Positions 45,960 to 56,070 of a DNA stretch of 64,000 bases are shown in pieces. The stretch is from Diacronema lutheri (lineage: Eukaryota > Haptophyta > Pavlovophyceae > Pavlovales > Pavlovaceae). The position numbers were made by a program, and so were the translations under genes. The stretch covers positions 558,001-622,000 of the forward strand of contig JAGTXO010000007.1 in assembly GCA_019448385.1 (NCBI GenBank), written 5' to 3'. Within the stretch, counting starts at the first letter, position 1. Every line of letters starts with the position of its first letter. The notes under the pieces are model-generated. The model was given only the letters and a program-made list of their open reading frames with translations. It searched no databases and was not told where the DNA came from.

Positions 45960-47835
45960 TCACGCGACCTTGTCGGCCGTCTTGCCGAGCTCCGCGTGGC
46001 TGACCACCTCCTCCCACGTCCACTCGCGCTTCATCGCGCCGTCCCTGTACACCTCGACGAGCAGGTCATCCGCGTCGGTCCCCAGCCCGTCGGTGAGCGT
46101 CGTCACCTTGCCAGTCCGTTCCTTAATGAGCCGCAGGTGGCCCTTCTTCGACTGCTTGCCCGGGTCGGTGATCGGGTCCTTGTACACGGGCACCGCCTTG
46201 CCGTTCACGACCGCCTCGCAGCATTTGAACGCGCACTTTTGCGTGTCGCGGTCCATCTTTTGCAGGAGTGCGCCGCCCGAGCCAAACGCGACGTTCTCCG
46301 CCGCCTGTGCGCGCGCCGCGCGCCGCGCGCCGCCCATGCGCCGCGCGCAGCATGCAGCGTGAGCGTAGCGCGAAGGTCCCGCCGCCGTGGCCGCGCGCGA
46401 GCGCGCGCCGCGCGCGCCTCGCCCGCCGTGTGCGCGCACCCACTTGGCCTTGGCCATGCTCTCGAGGATGACGCCGAGTGATTCGTACGAGACGCCATCG
46501 CCCTGGATGACACGCACGCATGGCGGGAGGACCTTGTACCCCTTGGCGTTTGTCGTCGTGCCGAACGCCTTGCCGAGCAGCTCGAGCACCTGCACGACGA
46601 TCTTGGGCGGGTCGCCCGAATCCGGCCGGATCACGAGGCGGCCGTCGCTGCGGCCGGCCACCGGCCGCACGGCAACGTGGCTCGCGTGAGCGCCAAAGCG
46701 CGCTCGCGTGCGCGAGGGCATGCGCGCCTCGAGCGCGCGGCGCTCGCTCGCGGCGCGGCGCGCACCGCTTGACGATCATCTCCTTGAGCTCGCCGCCCCA
46801 CAGGTTGGAGACCGCGTTGAAGATGTCGTAACTGTCCGACACGACGGCAACGGTTCCGGTCGGGTACTGCGTGAGCATGTTGCGGTACGCGTCGACCTCG
46901 CCGTCGCGCTGCCACGAGGTGATAGTCGAGTGCTCGGCGGCGGGGATCGAAAAGCCCGCCGGACCCTTCGCGCCGTAGTAGTGTGCGGCAAAGACGTTCG
47001 CGGGCATGTTGTCCGAGCCGAGAAAATTGACGAGGTGCGCGGCGCCGCCGAGCGCGGCCGTCTCCATCGACGAGACGCCGCGCGTGCCAAAGTCGTTGAG
47101 CTGGAAGCCGAGCGAGAAGGGCGACGAGACCTCGCAGCCTGTCCGCTGGAAGTAGTCCGCGAGGACCTTCTTCTGCTCGCGCGACTGCGTGCAGACCGTC
47201 ATCGGGTACCAGACCTGCACGAGCAGCGTCTCGAGGTAATTGCTCAGCCAGAAGCATTCGGGGTCGGTGTTCTCGACGGTCATGAGCACGTTCTTGACGG
47301 GGACGGTCATGCCCTCCGGGAGCGCCTTGATCACGATCGGCAGCCTGCCGCCATGCTTCTTGACGATGTGCTCCCAGCCCGCGCGGTTGAAGTGCTTCAT
47401 CTCGCCCTGCCCCATGTGCGCGTTGATGATCTTCTCCGCCGCATCAATCTTGGCCGCGGTGACGACAACGCCGGTAAGGTACCGCTTGAGGATGTACTGC
47501 AGCCCGAAGAACGTCACCTCCGCAAACTTGCCGCCGCGCGACTCAAAGTAGGAGTACACCGTCGTCGTGCCCGGCGGGTACTGCCGCCAGTGCGACGTCT
47601 GCGCGGCGCGGCGAGCGTGCACGGCGCGGCGCGCCGAAGGTGCAGCGTGAGCGCGGCGCGGGCCGGTGGAGGCGTGCTCGCAAACACGCGTGCTCGCAAA
47701 CACGGAGCGTGCCAGCCGTCCCTCCTCACATTGCGCGAACTGCACCCGCGCTACGCTCGCCGCGGCGCGCGCCCGGCGCGCGCGCGCCTTGTAGGAATCC
47801 GACAGGAGCATGATGTTGTCAAACACGTCACCCAT
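45960..47835 (-). CDS. NAMPT: Nicotinamide phosphoribosyltransferase (4 exons)
   Basis: Exons 47835..47788, 47598..46766, 46647..46440 and 46304..45960, giving 477 aa (human 491). The enzyme makes NMN from nicotinamide and PRPP for NAD salvage. Exon 1 is MGDVFDNIMLLSDSYK. The first intron (189 bp) starts GC and ends AG, and its removal joins DSYK to TSHWRQYPPGTT, as in the family. The other introns are 118 bp (GTGCGC) and 135 bp (GTGCGC). Conserved sites are DFGTRGVSSMETA, the active-site His in IPAAEHSTITSW, and KRDGRLVIRPDSGDP (Arg/Asp of the phosphate pocket), then ENVAFGSGGALLQKMDRD. Introns 1 and 3 are multiples of three and open. No signal peptide; cytosolic. Confidence 0.92.
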
Positions 47836-48066
47836 GCTGCCTGCGGATGCGGAGCTGGCAGCGAACAGAGAGCGGCGTCGTGCGCATCGCGGTCGACGCG
47901 CGCGGAGCGGAGACGGCGCGTCAGTGCATGCGCGGCAGGCAGCGCGCGCCGGATGCGCGCGCAAGGGCGGCCGTGCCGAGCACACTTTGCCAGCGTACAG
48001 CCCATGCAACCAACCAGCTAAGGAACTTCGCCGTTGGTTACCATTTTGTGACGGCCCGGCGGTTAG
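47836..48066. promoter_or_regulatory. Divergent promoter region (NAMPT / small acidic protein)
   Basis: 231 bp between opposite ATGs. The stretch ttggttaccattttgtgacg at about 48034-48053, next to the plus-strand start, is AT-richer than the surroundings. No defined box. Confidence 0.35.
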
Positions 48067-48493
48067 ATGGCGACTGCGGCATTCGCAGCGGCGAGCCTGG
48101 AGGATACCTACCGGCTGGGCGACAGCGACGCGGAGAACGACGACGCGGACCAGGTGGGCAAGGACATTGATGAGTTTGAAGCGCGTCTGCGCGGCGATAG
48201 GGCCGCCTCCAAGCCCGCGCCCGCGACGGTGACGCACCGGGTGCGGCGCGGCGCGCCGGCACGCGCTGTGCGCTGAACGGGCGAGCGCCGCTCACGCGCG
48301 TGGCGCGGCTGCCTCCGCCCGCCTCTCCGCGCAGGCACCGGTGGCGCGAGCTACGCTCCCCGTGTTGACCAAGGTCAAGCCGGCGGCTGGCCCGTTCTCC
48401 AAGCCGGCGAGCGAGGAGGAGCAGGAGGCGAGCGAGGCGCGCGAGGCGGTGCACGACCTCTCGCGCTTCGACAGAGAGCCGGAGAGCCCGTGA
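48067..48493 (+). CDS. Small acidic protein of unknown function (2 exons)
   Basis: Exons 48067..48240 and 48335..48493; 94-bp intron (GTGCGG..GCAG), phase 0, 110 aa. Exon 1 gives MATAAFAAASLEDTYRLGDS and DAENDDADQVGKDIDEFEAR. Exon 2 gives ATLPVLTKVKPAAGPFSKPA, then an acidic helix EEEQEASEAREAVHDLSRFD. The whole looks like a short charged, possibly helical protein, perhaps a subunit of a larger complex. I do not recognise the family. Ordinary open-frame scanning would stop in the intron and miss exon 2. Confidence 0.6.
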
Positions 48494-48793
48494 GCGCCGC
48501 GCGCGCGCGTGGGCAGGGCAAGCACGACGTCACACCCTTTGGCGCAAGAATGTGCCCAAGGCACGAGGGCCCCGACGCGCGATGCCATCGCGATTGGTGA
48601 TCGCGCGCGCGCTTCCCGCATGACCTTGACAGCACGCGAGGAATGCTCGTCAGGTGCTTGACAGCAGGCCGGCGAAGCACCTGCGGCTAGTCAGATGCTG
48701 GACAGGCACCCGTGAACACATCGCGCCAGCCCTTGGCCCGTGCAGAGGCAACGGCTGTGTTCTGAAGGTGACGTTGATGCCCGGACTGAGGCC
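48494..48793. other. Convergent intergenic region
   Basis: 300 bp between convergent 3' ends. It contains two similar tgctcgtcaggtgcttgaca / gctagtcagatgctggaca words (about 48645-48710), a small direct repeat. No gene seen. Confidence 0.5.
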
Positions 48794-49639
48794 CTACTTG
48801 CCCTTGGCCTGCTGCTGCACAAACTCGACATACTCGTCAAGCAAGATGGGCCACGCGCCATCATCGGCGTAGTTCGAGCAGTCATCTTTCACAGATCGGC
48901 ACAACTCCCAGAAGCACATCCATTCGTCCTGCGCGCACGTCGCACGGATGCGTGCGCGCGCGTGGCGCGGGCATGGCGCGGCTCGGGCGCGAGGCGCGGC
49001 GCGGCGCGCGACGGCGCAACGGCGCGCCGCGCACGCGCGGCGCGCGGCCCGGGCGCGTCAAGCCGACGCGGAGCGCCACGGCGCGCGGTAACCGAGCGGA
49101 CAGGCCCGCACCTGGTTGATCCCGTGCTGCCTGTTCATTTTCATCAGGTAGGCTGTGAACTGCTCGACGTGCTTCGGGTAGAGCGGCGATACCATCATTG
49201 ACATCATCGCGCACGCCGTCTCGCAGTCCAGGTTGCGCTTGTTGTCGTCGCGGCAGTAGCGGTGCGCGAACGCGTAAAAGTTGCGGAACGCGTCGGCGCC
49301 GCTGTGCATCGCCTTGGCCCCATGGAGCGTCTCCTGGTAGGTGCGCTCAAGCCAGGCCTTCAGCTCAGGCAGCGACGACGCACTCAGCTTGGCAAACCCG
49401 TTGGTCCACTCAACGTGCGTGAAGTAGCCCATGCGCGACGCATCGAGCCGCCACGCAAGCACGAGGATGTGCACATCCGATGGCTCGAGGCCGATGTCGG
49501 CGCAGAACGCCTCGACGCCCTCAGGCCCTATCGACTCGGCATTCTTTGGATCCTTGTACTTGTCCCACAGCTGCTCCGCGAACTTCGGGGTCGACGGGCC
49601 TGGGCTTTTGCGCGCGAACACGCCCTTCACGCGCTTCAT
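48794..49639 (-). CDS. DCUN1D: DCN1-like neddylation factor (2 exons)
   Basis: Exons 49639..49112 and 48928..48794; 183-bp intron (GTGCGG..GCAG), phase 0, 220 aa. The join gives RQHGINQDEWMCFWELC. This is the potentiating-neddylation (PONY) domain, which promotes NEDD8 transfer to cullins. Motifs include LWDKYKDPKNAESIGPEGVE, LAWRLDASRMGYFTHVEWTN, FAHRYCRDDNKRNLDCETA and the conserved end SNYADDGAWPILLDEYVEFV. There is no N-terminal UBA domain, so it resembles the short DCN1 type. The in-frame codon at 49645 is TTG, so I use the ATG at 49639. Only 58 bp separate this ATG from the target duplication of the hAT element. Confidence 0.9.
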
Positions 49640-49697
49640 GGCCAATGCGCGTGAAGGGACTCCCTCCCTCCCTCCCTTGCTGGCTTCACCAAAACTG

Positions 49698-49705
49698 TTT
49701 TGTTT
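49698..49705 (+). repeat. hAT target-site duplication (left)
   Basis: The 8 bp ttttgttt directly precede the left terminal inverted repeat and are exactly repeated after the right end (54652-54659). Eight bases is the hAT hallmark. Confidence 0.93.
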
Positions 49706-49866
49706 CAGCGTTCTCCGGTCACTAAAATCTTCGCGACGATCTTCGCTGCTCGCGTCCAGTGACGGTCGCGACTGCCCGTCACAGCGTGAGACAGTGACGG
49801 TGGCGACGCCGACGATTTCGTCACTTGCAGCGCGACGGTCGCGACGAAGTCGCGACGAAAGCGACG

Positions 49867-52571
49867 ATGCGCGCTCACCTCATCGGGCGGGCCGCAGCGC
49901 CGGCAGCGGCGGCGGCGGCGACGGCGGCGGCGGCGACAGCGCCGGCGGCAGCGGCGGATGCGCCGCTGCCCGAGCGCAATGGTGTACCCGTCCCATCGCT
50001 CTACGTCCATGCGCCGCCGCCGGGCGTCAAATCCAAGGTTTGGGACGACGTCAACCTGCTCGCCGACGATGCGCCGAAGTCGTGGCACAAAGTGGGCAAT
50101 TGCATTTGCAACGTGGTCGTCGGGCTCGACAAGAGGTGCAACACAATCTTGCGTTGCTCGATTGACAAGAAGAACAATCGCCTCGTCACCTCGGCCGCCG
50201 GTCAGCACCTGCGTGAGTTCCACTCGGCCACGACGGACGGGGGCGCGGCGGGCGCAGCGCGCTTTGACGCCAAGAGAGCGAGGCTCGCGTCGGACATGGA
50301 GGCGCTCGGGAGCGCGGGCGCACGTGCGGACGGCGCGGCTGTCTCCAGCCTCACCGCGCTAGGCAAGCGCTCCCAGGGAAAGCTTGACGCGCACTTTGCG
50401 GCGGACCGCGCGCGCAAGCAGCTCGCGGGGCAGGCGCGATTCTACATATACACGCCGCAGCTCATCTCGAAGCGCACGTTCGACGCCGAGGAGTATAAGA
50501 CGATGCTCTCGCTGTTCAGTACCGACGAGCACAAACCTGCCTTGCTCACGTCCAAGCAGCTCACCGACTACGTGAACGCTGAGTTCGCGTGCTTCGAAGC
50601 GTACCTCATCTTCCTCATTAAGAAGATGCACGAGGAGGCTAAGGGCAATCCGTTCATGCAGCTCATCCACGACGGCGGCACTCTCGCCAACCACGCCAAG
50701 TATCAGGCGGCCGGCTTGCAGTTCATCCCGCCCGACTTCGACAGCAACATGGTCGTCGCGATCGTGTTCGTCCGGCACGACAGGGACAACACCAACGTGA
50801 CCGTCGCGGACACGCTGCAGTCGCGCATCGAGGCGCTCGCCGGAATCGAGCTCAGCGAGCTCATTGGCGTCGTCACGTCCGACCGAGCAGCTGCAGGAGT
50901 TGGCAACGAGCTCGATGTCCTCGACAGCAACGTGTGCTTGATGCACGACGGCGACAAGGTTGGCAAGTCGGCCATCGGCGACCTCGTGCGCTCCAAGAAG
51001 GGCAGAGTCGTCAATCCCTTTAAGGAGGGGCAGGTGCTCATCAACCGGATCCACAAGCTCGCCGTGTGGTTCAGCTACAGCAGCCGCCTCTCGGTCCTCC
51101 ACGACATGGCGCGCGTACTGAAGGTGCGGCGCGCTCCCAGCAAAGGCCGCGCGCGCGACGCGACGTGTGCGGCGTGAATTGATTTGCGACCAATTGCCCC
51201 TTACTATCCCTTTAGGCGCCCGAAATCAAGCTGGCGGTCGACCTCACTACGACGCGAGTCGCCTCACGCCTCATGCTCCTCAAGTCAGTCGTGCGGATGG
51301 AGCGCCCGCTCGCGACGCACATGCTCCTCAACTCAGTCGTGCGGATGGAGCGCCCGCTCGCGACGCACATGAGCCAGTTTGACCAGGTCAAGGACACGTG
51401 CCCGCAGCTGACTGACGTACAGTGGCAGACTGCTCGCGAGTTCGAGGCCGTCCTCAACCAGACCAAGCACCTGACCACGCTCGCGCAGAAGGAGAAGATG
51501 TTTGTGGGCCCGTACGTCCCCCTCGTGCTTCTCAAGCTCGAGGCAGCGCTGAAAAGCAACCAGCGTGCGCGCGCGCTGATTGCGCCCCGGGCGTTTGCGT
51601 GCTGGCTTGACCACCTGGCGTGCGCTTTTGTCGCCCGTCGCGCAGTTGCGATCATCAAGAGGGACAAGGTGTCTGCCGGTTCTTCGGTTGAGCACGCGCG
51701 CGAGATGTGCGACGTCGCGGACATGACGCCGCTTGGCAAGGAGTGCCTGAAGCGCGCACTCGTCGGATTTCAGCGCCGGTTTTGCGGCAAGGACATCGAG
51801 GAGCCAGTCTCCGACGCGCGGATCACCATCACGCCGCGCGAGCAGCTCGCCACTGTGCTGGACGTGCGCACCAAGGGCTGCAGTCATTTCTCCGTCAGCG
51901 AGCGAAAAGCTGCGCGCGCGCTCCTCATCAATGAGATGATCAAGTTCGAGAAGCAGGTCGACAGGTTTAACGCGGAAGCGGCCGCTGCCGCTGCTGCGCC
52001 CCTTCCAGCAGCTGCTGCCTTCCCAGCAGCCGCGAGCGTGCCGCTCACGCCAACGCGCGGCGCGCCGCATGCGCTCGAGAGTAGTTGGACGCCGCTCGCG
52101 CAGGCGCAGCTGTCCGACGAGCAGACCAACCACGCCGCGCTCGAGCACGCGCTGCGCGAGCGGGTGACGACGCAGGTCGATGCCTGGCTGCGCACGCAAA
52201 TCAACCTCGCCGTCGAGTTTCCCGGCTGCGAGATTTCGCGGCGCCCCGATGTGGTCGACGATCTCGTCGGCCTGCCGCTCGGCAGATTCTACCGCGGCAA
52301 GCTGCTCAACAACGGCACCATCGACAAGCATCCGACCTTTGGCTACATCCCGCTGATGGCGAGCCGCTCGTGGGGCCAGGTCGGCTTGCTCATGGCTGAG
52401 AGCTTCTGCGAGCGCATGCTGTCGTGCGCCAACACCGTGCTGACGGACGGCAACTCGCTCCTTGGCCACGAGGAGCTCGAAAGGCTTGTCATCCTACGCA
52501 TGAACAAGCGCTTCATGTGCTACATGCGACGCACCTACCCCGAGGTCGGAAAGAGCATCGTCATAAGTTAG
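49867..52571 (+). CDS. hAT transposase (2 exons, open)
   Basis: Exons 49867..51123 and 51216..52571, with a 92-bp intron (donor GTGCGG, acceptor with pyrimidine tract ending CTTTAG), phase 0, giving 870 aa. The N-terminal part has a BED-finger-like region (VWDDVNLLADDAPKSWHKVG, then QHLREFH). The RNase H-like core includes VVTSDRAAAGVGNELDVLDS, then CLMHDGDKVGKSAIGDL, matching the hAT Asp and C-x2-H patterns. The C-terminal dimerisation region is MAESFCERMLSCANTVLTDG, then LLGHEELERLVILRMNKRF. A 48-bp direct repeat at 51273-51368 duplicates 16 residues in frame (SVVRMERPLATH twice). No stop interrupts the spliced frame, so it may be active; the full catalytic triad was not verified. Confidence 0.82.
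51273..51368 (+). repeat. 48-bp in-frame tandem duplication in the transposase
   Basis: Two near-identical 48-bp units start atgctcctca at 51273 and 51321 and differ at one base. They encode MLLKSVVRMERPLATH and MLLNSVVRMERPLATH. Confidence 0.92.
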
Positions 52572-52952
52572 ATTCGGTGACTCCTCGCTCTGCGCACGTG
52601 CTCCTGTTCCCGCTGTCCAGTCGGATGCGTCGTCGTCTCAAGTCACATTAAAGTAAGTGTGGCGAAGGACACTTTCATTTCTGCGATGGGCGGGAACTTG
52701 GCCGCGGGGCAACGAACGTAGTGAGCGGCAGAGAGCGCGCAGCGCACGTCCGCAGGCAGAGCGCTAACCCTGTGCACGCCGGGACGACTGTAGCGGCAAG
52801 GACGCGGCATGACGCGGTAGGGGTGGACACCCCCACGCACCTACCCCGCACCGCGATCCGACCGCCGTCGCTGCGCCGGCGGCAAGCGCCGTCCACAACG
52901 CCGCAGGCTTCCATGTCAAGCCGACGCGCCCGGCGCGCACGGTGCGTCGGCG
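52572..52952 (+). other. Spacer inside the hAT element
   Basis: 381 bp between the transposase stop and the second gene. It includes a direct palindromic stretch (gggtggacacccccac, about 52821-52836). It may hold the transposase polyadenylation region and the promoter of the second gene. Nothing definite. Confidence 0.4.
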
Positions 52953-54093
52953 ATGCGCACCGAGCTCGCGCGCATCGCCGACGTGTGCACGGCGTGTGCC
53001 GAGACGCTCGGCTTAGAGTCCGCGCGCCGCTCGGACGCGCTCGGCTGCGCGCGCGCCGCCGACGTCGCGCGCCGCGCCGCGCGCGCGCTCGACGCCGACG
53101 CCCCCGTTGGCACGTGCGCCGACGCGCGTGCCGCGCTCGCCGGAGCGCTCGACGCAGGCTTCCCCTCCGTGGCCAGCGCGCCGCCGCCGCGCGCCGCGCT
53201 GCGCGATCGCGCGGATTATCGCGGGCGACCTCGACGGCGCGGCCGTGCGGTTCGCAGCCCTCGCCGAGCTCGCGGCGGACGGCGCGGACGGCGCAGGCGC
53301 GCCGGCCATCTCGACAGCCGCCGAAGCCGCCGCCGCGCTGCCCGCCGCCGCCGCGCTGCGCGCAGCCGCGTGCGCGGCCAATGACGGCGACGCGTCTGCC
53401 ACGCTGCGCGCGCTCGGCTCGGCCGGCGCGGATGGTGCACGCGGGCTCGGCGCCGCAGCGCGCTCATCCGCGCAGCTCCTGCTCTCCCTCTTCGCCGCGG
53501 AGCGCACGCAACGCTTGCAGGCGCTCGCGGTACACGCGCGCCAGCTCGTAGGTGCTGGCGACGATGCCGGCATGGACGGCGCGCCGGTCAGCGCCGCGGT
53601 GAGCGCGAGCGTCGCCGCGTGCGCCGCGCGCGAGGCGCTGCGCCCGTGCGTGGCGGACGACGTGGCGCGCGCGGCCGCGACGCCCGACGCCCCCGCCGAC
53701 GCTCCGTCCGTTGACGAACAGCACGAACGCCTGGCCGGCGGCGGCGGCGGCGGTGGCGGCGAAGCTGCGCTTGCGCTCCGTCTCGTCGAGCGCGGCGAGC
53801 ACGCGAAGGCGGCGGAGCGGCTGCGCGGCGCGATCACGCACGCGGTCGTCGCGCTCGCGCGCGGCCATGACGCGCGTGCGCTCGGGCCAGAAGGTGCATC
53901 CGACGAGTCGAATGCCGCTCGGCCCGCCGACGTGCCCACAAAGGCGGAGCTGGACGCGGACGCAAATGTTGCGCGCGGTTGGCGGCAGGTGGCGACCTTG
54001 CAGCGCACGCTCGTAGGGCACCCCGTCGAGCTGGGCGCCCTCGCGCCGCCGTTTGCCGCCGACGGCCGCCGCCCGCCGCTCTCAGCGGCCTGA
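52953..54093 (+). CDS. Second gene in the hAT element, unknown (frame changes once)
   Basis: From ATG 52953 the frame reads MRTELARIADVCTACAETLG, then ESARRSDALGCARAADVARR. Near 53200 the natural-looking frame moves by one base to ARIIAGDLDGAAVRFAALAE and continues to the stop at 54093 (about 380 aa in all). Composition is Ala-rich but with regular helical patterns (SAQLLLSLFAAERTQRLQAL, RLVERGEHAKAAERLRGAI), suggesting a TPR-like or other alpha-helical protein. The change of frame could be a sequencing error, a decayed gene or an unseen splice. It sits inside the inverted repeats, so it is either element-encoded or captured host sequence. I do not recognise it. The overlapping minus-strand frame is Ser/Ala-rich and less natural. 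Confidence 0.45.
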
Positions 54094-54424
54094 CAGCGAC
54101 GCGTGTCCGACTGGTCGTAGCGCGTGGGGCAGTACTAGTTCGACTTAAGCTCGCACGGTGTCTGCGCGAGCTGGGGCGCCAAGCCCATGCCATTGAGCAC
54201 GACGACAATATCGACGGTGAGCACGCACCGAGACCGCAGAGCTGCGCGCCCGGCCGGCGGCACGCCGGCGAGCACGGAGCAAAAGATTTCCGCGTCCTGG
54301 CGCCGCGCGAACGTCCCAGCGCAATTGCGAGCGAGCGAGGCGAGCAGGTTAAGAGCGGCTTCATGGCGCAGCTTCGAGACGTGGTCGTGGGCGACGCCAG
54401 TAGCCGCCGCGAGTGGGGGGGCGT

Positions 54425-54460
54425 CGCCGTAGGCGTCTCCCCGGGAAGACGCCTACGGCG
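54425..54460 (+). repeat. Perfect 13-bp hairpin near the right end of the hAT element
   Basis: CGCCGTAGGCGTC at 54425-54437 and its exact complement at 54448-54460 surround a 10-base loop. It lies about 180 bp inside the right terminus. Confidence 0.85.
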
Positions 54461-54651
54461 CGCTCGCGGTTACTGGCGACATGGCTGTTGGAAGTGTGCC
54501 GGCGCTCATCGTCGCGACGATCTTCGCGACCGTCACTCGTCACCGTCACGCGATGCCGCGACGGTGACGAACGTCACGTCACATCGTCACGCGCGGCCAT
54601 CGTTGCGAGGCGACGCGTCACTGACGCCAGCGCAGCGAAGGGAGAACGCTG

Positions 54652-54659
54652 TTTTGTTT
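54652..54659 (+). repeat. hAT target-site duplication (right)
   Basis: ttttgttt, identical to 49698-49705. It ends 5 bp before the ATG of the BORCS5-like gene. Confidence 0.93.
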
Positions 54660-54664
54660 TGTTG

Positions 54665-55357
54665 ATGGGCGCGGAAAGCTCGGCGCCCGTGCGCGTGGTA
54701 TCCGCGCCGGTGGCCTCGCCGGGGCTGGATGAGGACTTGGTGGCGCTGCGTGCGCTGCGGCCGTTCAAGCAGCTCTTTCAGATCCCACCAACGCTCCCGT
54801 TCGTCACGCCCGCGCGCCCGCAGCTGCCGGCAGTCTCGCTCGACCCGGCGCCGCTCGCGGCGCTGCTCGACGAGCTGCACGCGCCGCTGCGCCGGTCGGG
54901 CGCGGTGGTCCTGGACAACCAGCGCGTGCTACAGCACAACATTTGCAGCGTCGAGGCGCTCGCTATCCGCGTCGCGCACGGCGCGCGCAAACAGCGAAAG
55001 GGGCTGGGCGAATGCCGCGCGCATATCGAGGGCGTTGCGCACCTCGAGGTCGCGCTCGTCGAGTCGCGCGCGCGGCTCGCGAGCGCGCTCGACGCGACGG
55101 AACGATTACGGCGGATGCTCCCGGCCGACGTGCGCCCGGCGCCCTTTGACCCGGAGGCGACCACTGTCTTCGGCACTCCGCCCGGCGCGCGGCCAGACCA
55201 GATCCTCGAGGCGGTCGGGCTTGCGCTGCCCGTCCCCATCGGCGCCTCGCTGCTGCGCGCGCTCGGCGCGCCGGCGGGCGTCGTGACCGCCAGCGCGCTC
55301 GCTCCCCCGTCCGACAGCTCGGACGGGGACGAGGGCCTCAGCGAAACTGACTGCTGA
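54665..55357 (+). CDS. BORCS5: BORCS5-like protein (BLOC-1-related complex subunit 5)
   Basis: 230 aa from ATG 54665; single exon. It begins MGAESSAPVRV, an N-myristoylation signal as in animal BORCS5. The central region aligns by pattern with that family: LRALRPFKQLFQIPPTLPF near residue 30, VVLDNQRVLQHNICSVEALA, a helical region ECRAHIEGVAHLEVALVESR, and RLRRMLPADVRPAPFDPE. BORC subunits act on lysosomes to recruit ARL8 and kinesin. The C-terminal extension is Ala/Ser/Asp-rich. The hAT element ends 13 bp upstream, so its 5' UTR and promoter have been replaced or pushed away. The assignment is by motif resemblance. Confidence 0.65.
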   Translation: MGAESSAPVRVVSAPVASPGLDEDLVALRALRPFKQLFQIPPTLPFVTPARPQLPAVSLDPAPLAALLDELHAPLRRSGAVVLDNQRVLQHNICSVEALAIRVAHGARKQRKGLGECRAHIEGVAHLEVALVESRARLASALDATERLRRMLPADVRPAPFDPEATTVFGTPPGARPDQILEAVGLALPVPIGASLLRALGAPAGVVTASALAPPSDSSDGDEGLSETDC

Positions 55358-55365
55358 GAGGATTT

Positions 55366-56070
55366 GTGTTTTGGGGCGCCTACGTGCGCCTCGAGGACAG
55401 TGACATCTTCGGCTCCGTGCTCGCCGGCGTGCCGGCCGCGGGCCGCCGTGCGCTCGGTCGCCGGCGCGTGCCGACAGTTGACTTCGTCATCGCGCTCCGC
55501 AGCCAGCTGAACCTCTTCGAGCTCAAGACGCTCGCCTTCTGCCCGACGCGCTACAAGCCGTGGGCGGACGCCCGACGCTGCGGGGCAGTGGAGCTGCGCG
55601 CGCGCGAGGTGCCGAGGGAGCGGCTACGCGAGTGCGTCGCGCTCGACCGGGAGGTCTTCGCGGCGCCGGAGGGCCACGTGGGCCCGATGCAGCGGCGCCT
55701 CCACGAGTTCCCGCCGCTGCAGGCGGTCGTCGTCGGCAGTTTTGGCGAATGGTCGGCCGGGCTGGCTACCCTCCTCAAGACGCTTTCGCACATGGGCGCG
55801 GACGCGTGGATGGCGCGCATGCGCGCGCCGACTCGCGGTGCCGCCCAGGCGTCGCTCGAGCGCGTCATGCGCCACCAGCTCGCCGCGTGCGTGGTGCGCG
55901 GGCACGCGCAGCTGCTGCTCGCGCGCGCGCGCATGGTGCGCGCGGGGGCGGCGCCGCGTCGTGCGGCCGACCAGGCGGCGGAAGCTGGCGCTGACGCGTG
56001 CGGTGGTTTGGACGGCGTGTATCGCCTGCACGCGGGCGGCGGCACGCGACCGGCAGCGCGCGGCGGGTAG
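55366..56070 (+). other. Open frame A of the repeat block
   Basis: The frame is 234 codons long, first Met-type codon at 55366 (not an ATG). It reads DFVIALRSQLNLFELKTLAF, CPTRYKPWADARRC, FPPLQAVVVGSFGEWSAGLA and RHQLAACVVRGHAQLLLARA. I recall similar ELKTLxF..TRY proteins among multicopy elements of algae and other protists, but cannot name the family. It looks like the C-terminal part of a larger element protein. Confidence 0.45.

Larger units (their letters stand above)
49706..54651 (+). mobile_element. hAT-superfamily DNA transposon, 4,946 bp, complete ends
   Basis: The ends are 11-bp perfect terminal inverted repeats, CAGCGTTCTCC at 49706-49716 and its complement at 54641-54651, flanked by the 8-bp duplication ttttgttt. 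Subterminal regions (49717-49866 and about 54500-54640) are rich in GTGAC/GTCAC and CGCGACGATCTTCGC words, likely transposase-binding sites. It encodes an open, intron-bearing transposase and a second gene downstream on the same strand. The perfect ends and duplication imply a recent insertion. It split a divergent promoter between the DCN1-like and BORCS5-like genes, which would otherwise have been about 80 bp apart. Confidence 0.93.

Noticed and set aside
53013-54008. 331-residue minus-strand frame inside the hAT element
   Set aside because: Ser/Ala-rich low complexity. The plus-strand frames there have more natural composition and helical periodicity.
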